Assembly (NCBI GenBank): GCA_016789865.1
Contig: JAEUPC010000192.1
Coordinates: forward strand, 1 to 32,666
Source of the DNA: Rubrivivax sp.
GTDB taxonomy: Bacteria > Pseudomonadota > Gammaproteobacteria > Burkholderiales > Burkholderiaceae_C
Direction of reading: 5' to 3'
Length of the DNA: 32,666 nucleotides
Part shown: positions 30,319 through 32,666 of the stretch, piece by piece
Layout of the letters: each line of letters begins with the position of its first letter
Position numbering within the stretch: position 1 is the first letter of the stretch
The notes under the pieces: generated by a model
Told to the model about the DNA's origin: nothing
Seen by the model: the letters and a program-made list of their open reading frames with translations, nothing else
Databases searched by the model: none
Made by a program: the position numbers and the translations under genes

Positions 30319-31098
30319 ATGACGAAGGCATTGCAGGGCAAGGTCGCCCTGGTCACGGGTTCCACCAGCGGCATCGGGCTGGGCATCGCGTTGGCGATGG
30401 CCGAGCAGGGTGCGCGGCTGATGCTCAACGGCTTCGGTGATGTCGAGGGGGCGCTGGCCGCCGTGCGCACGCACGACAAGGAGGCCCGCCACCACGGCGC
30501 CGACATGGGCAAATCCGCCGAGATCGAAGACATGGTGAAGGCCTGCGAGCGCGCCTTCGGCCGCGTCGACATCCTCGTCAACAACGCCGGCATCCAGCAT
30601 GTGGCACCGGTGCACGAGTTCCCCGTCGAACGCTGGGACGCCATCGTCGCCATCAACCTGAGCTCGGCCTTCCACGCCATGCGGCTGGCGCTGCCGGGCA
30701 TGCGTGCGCGCAACTGGGGGCGGGTGATCAACATCGCCTCGGCGCACGGCCTGGTGGCCTCGGTGAACAAGAGCGCCTACGTGGCGGCCAAGCACGGCAT
30801 CGTCGGCCTGACCAAGGTGGCGGCGCTGGAAAACGCCACCACCGGCGTCACTGTCAATGCCGTCTGCCCGGGCTGGGTGCTGACGCCGCTGGTGCAAAAG
30901 CAGGTCGATGCGCGCGCCGCCGCGGATGGCGTGGACAACGAAGAAGCCAAGCGCCGGCTGCTGGCCGAGAAGCAGCCCTCGCTGCAGTTCACCACGCCCG
31001 AGCAGCTGGCCGGGCTGTGCCTGTTCCTGTGCTCGCCGGCGGCCGACAACGTGCGCGGCGTGTCGTGGGCGGTGGACGGCGGCTGGACGGCGCAGTAG
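30319..31098 (+). CDS. bdhA: 3-hydroxybutyrate dehydrogenase (SDR family)
   Basis: 259-residue NAD-dependent enzyme interconverting (R)-3-hydroxybutyrate and acetoacetate in breakdown of polyhydroxybutyrate. The cofactor motif is TGSTSGIG (13-20); NNAGIQHVAPVHEFPVERWDAI is highly typical of this enzyme. The catalytic set is Ser141 (NIASAHGL), Tyr154 and Lys158 (YVAAK). VCPGWVLTPLVQKQV and the C-terminal GVSWAVDGGWTAQ are also diagnostic. The ATG at 30319 is preceded by GGGAGA (30305-30310). It fits functionally with phaR elsewhere in the window, though the genes are not adjacent. Confidence 0.95.
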   Translation: MTKALQGKVALVTGSTSGIGLGIALAMAEQGARLMLNGFGDVEGALAAVRTHDKEARHHGADMGKSAEIEDMVKACERAFGRVDILVNNAGIQHVAPVHEFPVERWDAIVAINLSSAFHAMRLALPGMRARNWGRVINIASAHGLVASVNKSAYVAAKHGIVGLTKVAALENATTGVTVNAVCPGWVLTPLVQKQVDARAAADGVDNEEAKRRLLAEKQPSLQFTTPEQLAGLCLFLCSPAADNVRGVSWAVDGGWTAQ

Positions 31099-31140
31099 CC
31101 GGCTCCCGCGGACGGCCGCGCTGCCCCCGCCGGCCGCGCC

Positions 31141-31875
31141 TCACTTCATCTGCACCGTGCCGCTCACCGTGGCGGTGACCTGCGCCTTGCCGGCCTCCAC
31201 CGGCAGCGACTCGTCGGCGCCGCTGCGTGCGGCTTGTGTGCGCATCATCACCACCGGCGGGCCGCCGGGCTCGTTGCCGGTGACGCTGACTTCGCGGATC
31301 GTGTAGCCGCTCAGCCCGAACTGGCGGGCCACGGCGTCGGCCCGCGTGCGAAAGCGCGCGATGGCCTGCGCGGCAACTTCGCCTTCGACCTTCTCGCGCG
31401 CCTCGCGCGACAACGACCAGCCCACGCGGCCGATGGTCAACGTCTGGATGCGGCCCATCATCTGCGCGATGGTGGGGGTGTCGCGGCCCTCGATCACCAG
31501 CTCGGCATGGCCCTGCCAGCCGCTGATGCCGCCCTTCTGCCCGTAGCGCGGGTGCAGCGTGAAGGCGCCGGTGCGCACCAGCACCTCGCCCGGCCTGGCC
31601 GCCTTGCGCGCTTCGGCGAGCGCGGTGTCCAGCGCCTGCCGCAGCTGCGACTGCACGGCCGCAGCGTCGGTGCCCTCGCGCTGCGTGTTGAAGACGACGG
31701 TCAGCCAGTCCATCGTCAGCTCCATCGTCGCGGTGGCGCTGAGCGACACCACGTTGGCCGGCTGCGGCGGCAGCCCGGGGCCCGCTTGCCCGAAGGCCGG
31801 CCCGGCCAGGCCGGCCGCTGCGGTGGCCATCGCAGCCCCCCAGGTTTGAAGTGCGCGCAGGCGTTGGCGATGCAT
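31141..31875 (-). CDS. Periplasmic SIMPL (DUF541) domain protein
   Basis: 244 residues. The signal peptide is MHRQRLRALQTWGAAMATAAAGLAGPAFGQ. The mature part starts VVSLSATATMELTMDWLTVVFNTQREGTDAAAVQSQLRQALDTALAEARKA, the hallmark of SIMPL/DUF541 proteins. A later FTLHPRYGQKGGISGWQGHAELVIEG also fits. Relatives are linked to oxidative-stress defence (E. coli YggE), but no enzyme activity is established. The ATG at 31875 is chosen because AGGA (31884-31887) lies eight bases upstream; an ATG at 31890 lacks such a site. It is divergent from ompR and convergent with the 3-hydroxybutyrate dehydrogenase gene. Confidence 0.88.
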   Translation of the reverse strand: MHRQRLRALQTWGAAMATAAAGLAGPAFGQAGPGLPPQPANVVSLSATATMELTMDWLTVVFNTQREGTDAAAVQSQLRQALDTALAEARKAARPGEVLVRTGAFTLHPRYGQKGGISGWQGHAELVIEGRDTPTIAQMMGRIQTLTIGRVGWSLSREAREKVEGEVAAQAIARFRTRADAVARQFGLSGYTIREVSVTGNEPGGPPVVMMRTQAARSGADESLPVEAGKAQVTATVSGTVQMK

Positions 31876-31975
31876 CGATGGAGTCCTCATGGCTTGAGTG
31901 CGGTTGGGGACCGTGACGCTACCGAACGGCCGCGCGTTGACGGCACACACCAAGGTCTGTGCAAGCGCGAAATAC

Positions 31976-32041
31976 TTGTAACAGATGCGCTTTGCCTAGG
32001 GAAACGCCGGGTTTCCGCGGCCCACAATGCCGCTGTTACAA
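31976..32041. promoter_or_regulatory. Nested inverted repeats upstream of ompR (possible OmpR-type operator)
   Basis: TTGTAACAG (31976-31984) is perfectly repeated in inverted form as CTGTTACAA (32033-32041). Almost exactly at their midpoint is a second inverted repeat, GGAAAC (32000-32005) and GTTTCC (32011-32016) with five bases between. The right outer arm ends 14 bases before the ompR ATG. TGTAACA-like half-sites resemble those used by OmpR/PhoB-family regulators, so autoregulation is plausible but inferred. Confidence 0.45.
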
Positions 32042-32055
32042 ATTCGGAGTGGCCC

Positions 32056-32666
32056 ATGAGCACCCAACCCAACGCCCGGCCGGACCGCATCGTCGTCGTC
32101 GATGACGATGCCCGCATCCGCGACCTTCTTCGGCGCTACCTGTCGCAGGAAGGCTTCGACGTGCTGCTCGCCGAAGACGCCAAGGCGCTCAACCGCCTGC
32201 TCACGCGAGAGACGCTCGACCTGATCGTGCTCGACCTCATGCTGCCGGGCGAAGACGGCCTGTCGATCTGCCGCCGGCTGCGCGCGGCCAACGACCAGAC
32301 GCCGATCATCATGCTCACCGCCAAGGTGGAAGACGTGGACCGCATCGTCGGCCTGGAAGTCGGCGCCGACGACTACCTGCCCAAGCCCTTCAACCCGCGC
32401 GAGTTGCTGGCGCGCATCCATGCGGTGCTGCGGCGCCGGCCGGCGCCCGAAGCTCCTGGCGCGCCTTCCAAGGAAGCGCAGACCGTCACCTTCGGGCCGT
32501 TCGAGTTCGATCTGTCGCTGCGCCGCCTGTCGAAGAACGGCGAGCAGATCTCGCTGACCACCGGTGAGTTCTCGATGCTCAAGGCGCTGGTGCGCCACCC
32601 GCGCCAACCGCTTTCGCGCGACAAGCTCGCGCAGCTGGCGCGCGGCCGCGAGTTCGAGCCCTTCGA
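32056..32666 (+). CDS. ompR: Response regulator OmpR (partial, C-terminus off the window)
   Basis: The first 203 residues of an OmpR-family regulator. Receiver domain: acidic pair Asp16-Asp17 (VVDDDARIR), phosphoacceptor Asp60 (LIVLDLMLPGEDGL), switch Thr in IIMLTAK and the conserved Lys in ADDYLPKPF. An Ala/Pro linker follows, then the start of the winged-helix DNA-binding domain (VTFGPFEFDLSLRRLSKNG, TTGEFSMLKALVRHPRQPLSRDKL, with AQLARGREF). This last part is typical of true OmpR in Burkholderiales. The ATG at 32056 has GGAG (32046-32049) six bases upstream. A sensor kinase gene would be expected beyond the right edge. Confidence 0.93.
   Translation, partial: MSTQPNARPDRIVVVDDDARIRDLLRRYLSQEGFDVLLAEDAKALNRLLTRETLDLIVLDLMLPGEDGLSICRRLRAANDQTPIIMLTAKVEDVDRIVGLEVGADDYLPKPFNPRELLARIHAVLRRRPAPEAPGAPSKEAQTVTFGPFEFDLSLRRLSKNGEQISLTTGEFSMLKALVRHPRQPLSRDKLAQLARGREFEPF

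Overview
The window is GC-rich, densely coded DNA from a Gram-negative betaproteobacterium, most likely order Burkholderiales (Rubrivivax/Leptothrix/Methylibium-like). I base this on protein style and gene neighbourhoods: guaB and guaA with a DUF4124 gene, rnfH-ratA and smpB alongside, rimO-phaR, a RelA with a dead hydrolase domain, and PHB-metabolism genes. No insertion sequence, integrase, CRISPR array or prophage gene was seen. No stretch longer than 300 bases lacks a gene.

Layout. (1) 1-6207, minus strand: tadA, ldcA, a family-5 peptide-binding lipoprotein and two DppB/DppC (YejB/YejE-type) permeases form one tight operon that runs off the left edge. The LD-carboxypeptidase beside a peptide importer suggests muropeptide recovery. 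(2) 6353-14466, minus strand: a catabolic operon of nine recognisable parts. It encodes a PotD-like binding protein, an ATPase, two permeases, a D-amino-acid-oxidase-family flavoprotein (DAO), a small [2Fe-2S] protein, a FAD/BFD-type [2Fe-2S] protein and a second DAO flavoprotein. A divergent LysR regulator of OccR/NocR type (14578-15519) shares its promoter region. This looks like uptake and oxidation of an opine, imino acid or similar secondary amine. (3) 15572-19959, minus strand: guaB, an MFS exporter and guaA, with guaB and the exporter translationally coupled. (4) 20083-22092: DUF4124 protein, rnfH, ratA and smpB. (5) 22252-26742, minus strand: a cystathionine beta-lyase-like enzyme, rimO, phaR and an LhgO-like flavoprotein. 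(6) 26852-30227, minus strand: tRNA-Val(GAC) with its own terminator, relA and an alpha/beta hydrolase. (7) 30319-32666: 3-hydroxybutyrate dehydrogenase (+), a periplasmic SIMPL/DUF541 protein (-) and the start of ompR (+), cut by the right edge.

The most unusual system is the amine-oxidation operon. It has two different DAO-type subunits around one HcnA/HcnB-like pair. Its transporter ATPase has leucine in place of the conserved H-loop histidine. Both gaps between its transporter genes are spanned exactly by mini-ORFs (14 and 29 codons) whose starts and stops overlap the neighbouring genes. Other points worth attention are an MFS gene inside the guanine-nucleotide operon, an 18-bp perfect inverted repeat starting in the smpB stop codon, and nested inverted repeats just upstream of ompR containing TGTAACA-type motifs.
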